Source: an uncultured Caryophanales bacterium
GTDB lineage: Bacteria; Bacillota_I; Bacilli_A; RF39; UBA660
Direction of reading: 5' to 3'
Assembly: GCA_946402785.1 (NCBI GenBank)
Contig: CAMIXP010000074.1
Coordinates: forward strand, 1 to 6,555
DNA: 6,555 bases
A model generated the notes under the pieces. It was given only the letters and a program-made list of their open reading frames with translations, ran no database searches and was not told where the DNA came from. Positions 6,534-6,555 of the stretch are shown here, piece after piece. Position 1 is the stretch's first letter; each line of letters begins with the position of its first letter. Position numbers and translations under genes: made by a program.

Positions 6534-6555
6534 CATATACTTTTGGTTTGTTGTC
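6523..6555 (-). CDS. Possible 3' tail of a convergent gene (cut by right edge)
   Basis: On the minus strand one frame enters from the right edge and reads DNKPKVYEKK before TAG at 6525-6523. The stop touches the terminator hairpin, as expected for the end of a gene facing the yigZ-family gene, and the residues look like a charged C-terminus. Ten codons is too short to exclude chance, and no family can be assigned. Confidence 0.3.
   Translation of the reverse strand, partial: DNKPKVYEKK

Noticed and set aside
1..6555. CRISPR array, insertion sequence, tRNA or rRNA gene, prophage or toxin-antitoxin pair
   Set aside because: No regularly spaced repeats, transposase motifs, terminal inverted repeats or cloverleaf sequences were seen; nearly all of the window is coding or explained by the leader and promoters.

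Overview
The window is AT-rich, low-GC bacterial DNA of the Bacillota (Firmicutes) type. Three things support this: strong AGGAGG-type ribosome binding sites, a T-box tRNA-sensing leader, and protein families typical of the group. Every visible stop codon is TAA or TAG and the reading frames hold under the standard code with TGG for Trp. I cannot name a genus. An uncultured gut Bacilli or Erysipelotrichia-like organism would fit, but that is inference.

Layout. Nearly everything reads on the minus strand, so the operon runs from right to left. At 4626-5831 is an AI-2E family (YrrI/YtvI-like, PF01594) membrane protein with its own promoter at about 5855-5863. Next, at 4452-4636, comes a T-box leader whose specifier codon is GCU (alanine) and whose T-box bulge is UGGUACC. 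It is followed by a tight run of genes: a dNMP-kinase-like P-loop protein (3874-4431), a dephospho-CoA-kinase-like P-loop protein (3330-3881), alanyl-tRNA synthetase alaS (634-3324), and the 5' part of holA, the DNA polymerase III delta subunit, which runs off the left edge (1-641). The four genes are separated by 5 nt or overlap by 8 nt, so they almost certainly form one transcript controlled by uncharged tRNA-Ala.

On the plus strand, divergent from the AI-2E gene, is a YigZ/IMPACT family gene (5940-6515). Its end is embedded in a hairpin terminator that would work in both directions. A possible 10-residue tail of a convergent minus-strand gene lies at 6523-6555.

How it fits together. The T-box should reduce transcription when tRNA-Ala is charged and allow read-through when it is uncharged, which is standard feedback on alaS. 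What is unusual is that two nucleotide-type kinases sit between the sensor and alaS and a replication clamp-loader subunit sits after it, so all four would respond to alanine supply. The T-box Stem I also appears to begin inside the AI-2E coding sequence. No completely unknown system is visible; the leader and the two kinases are the parts most worth following up.
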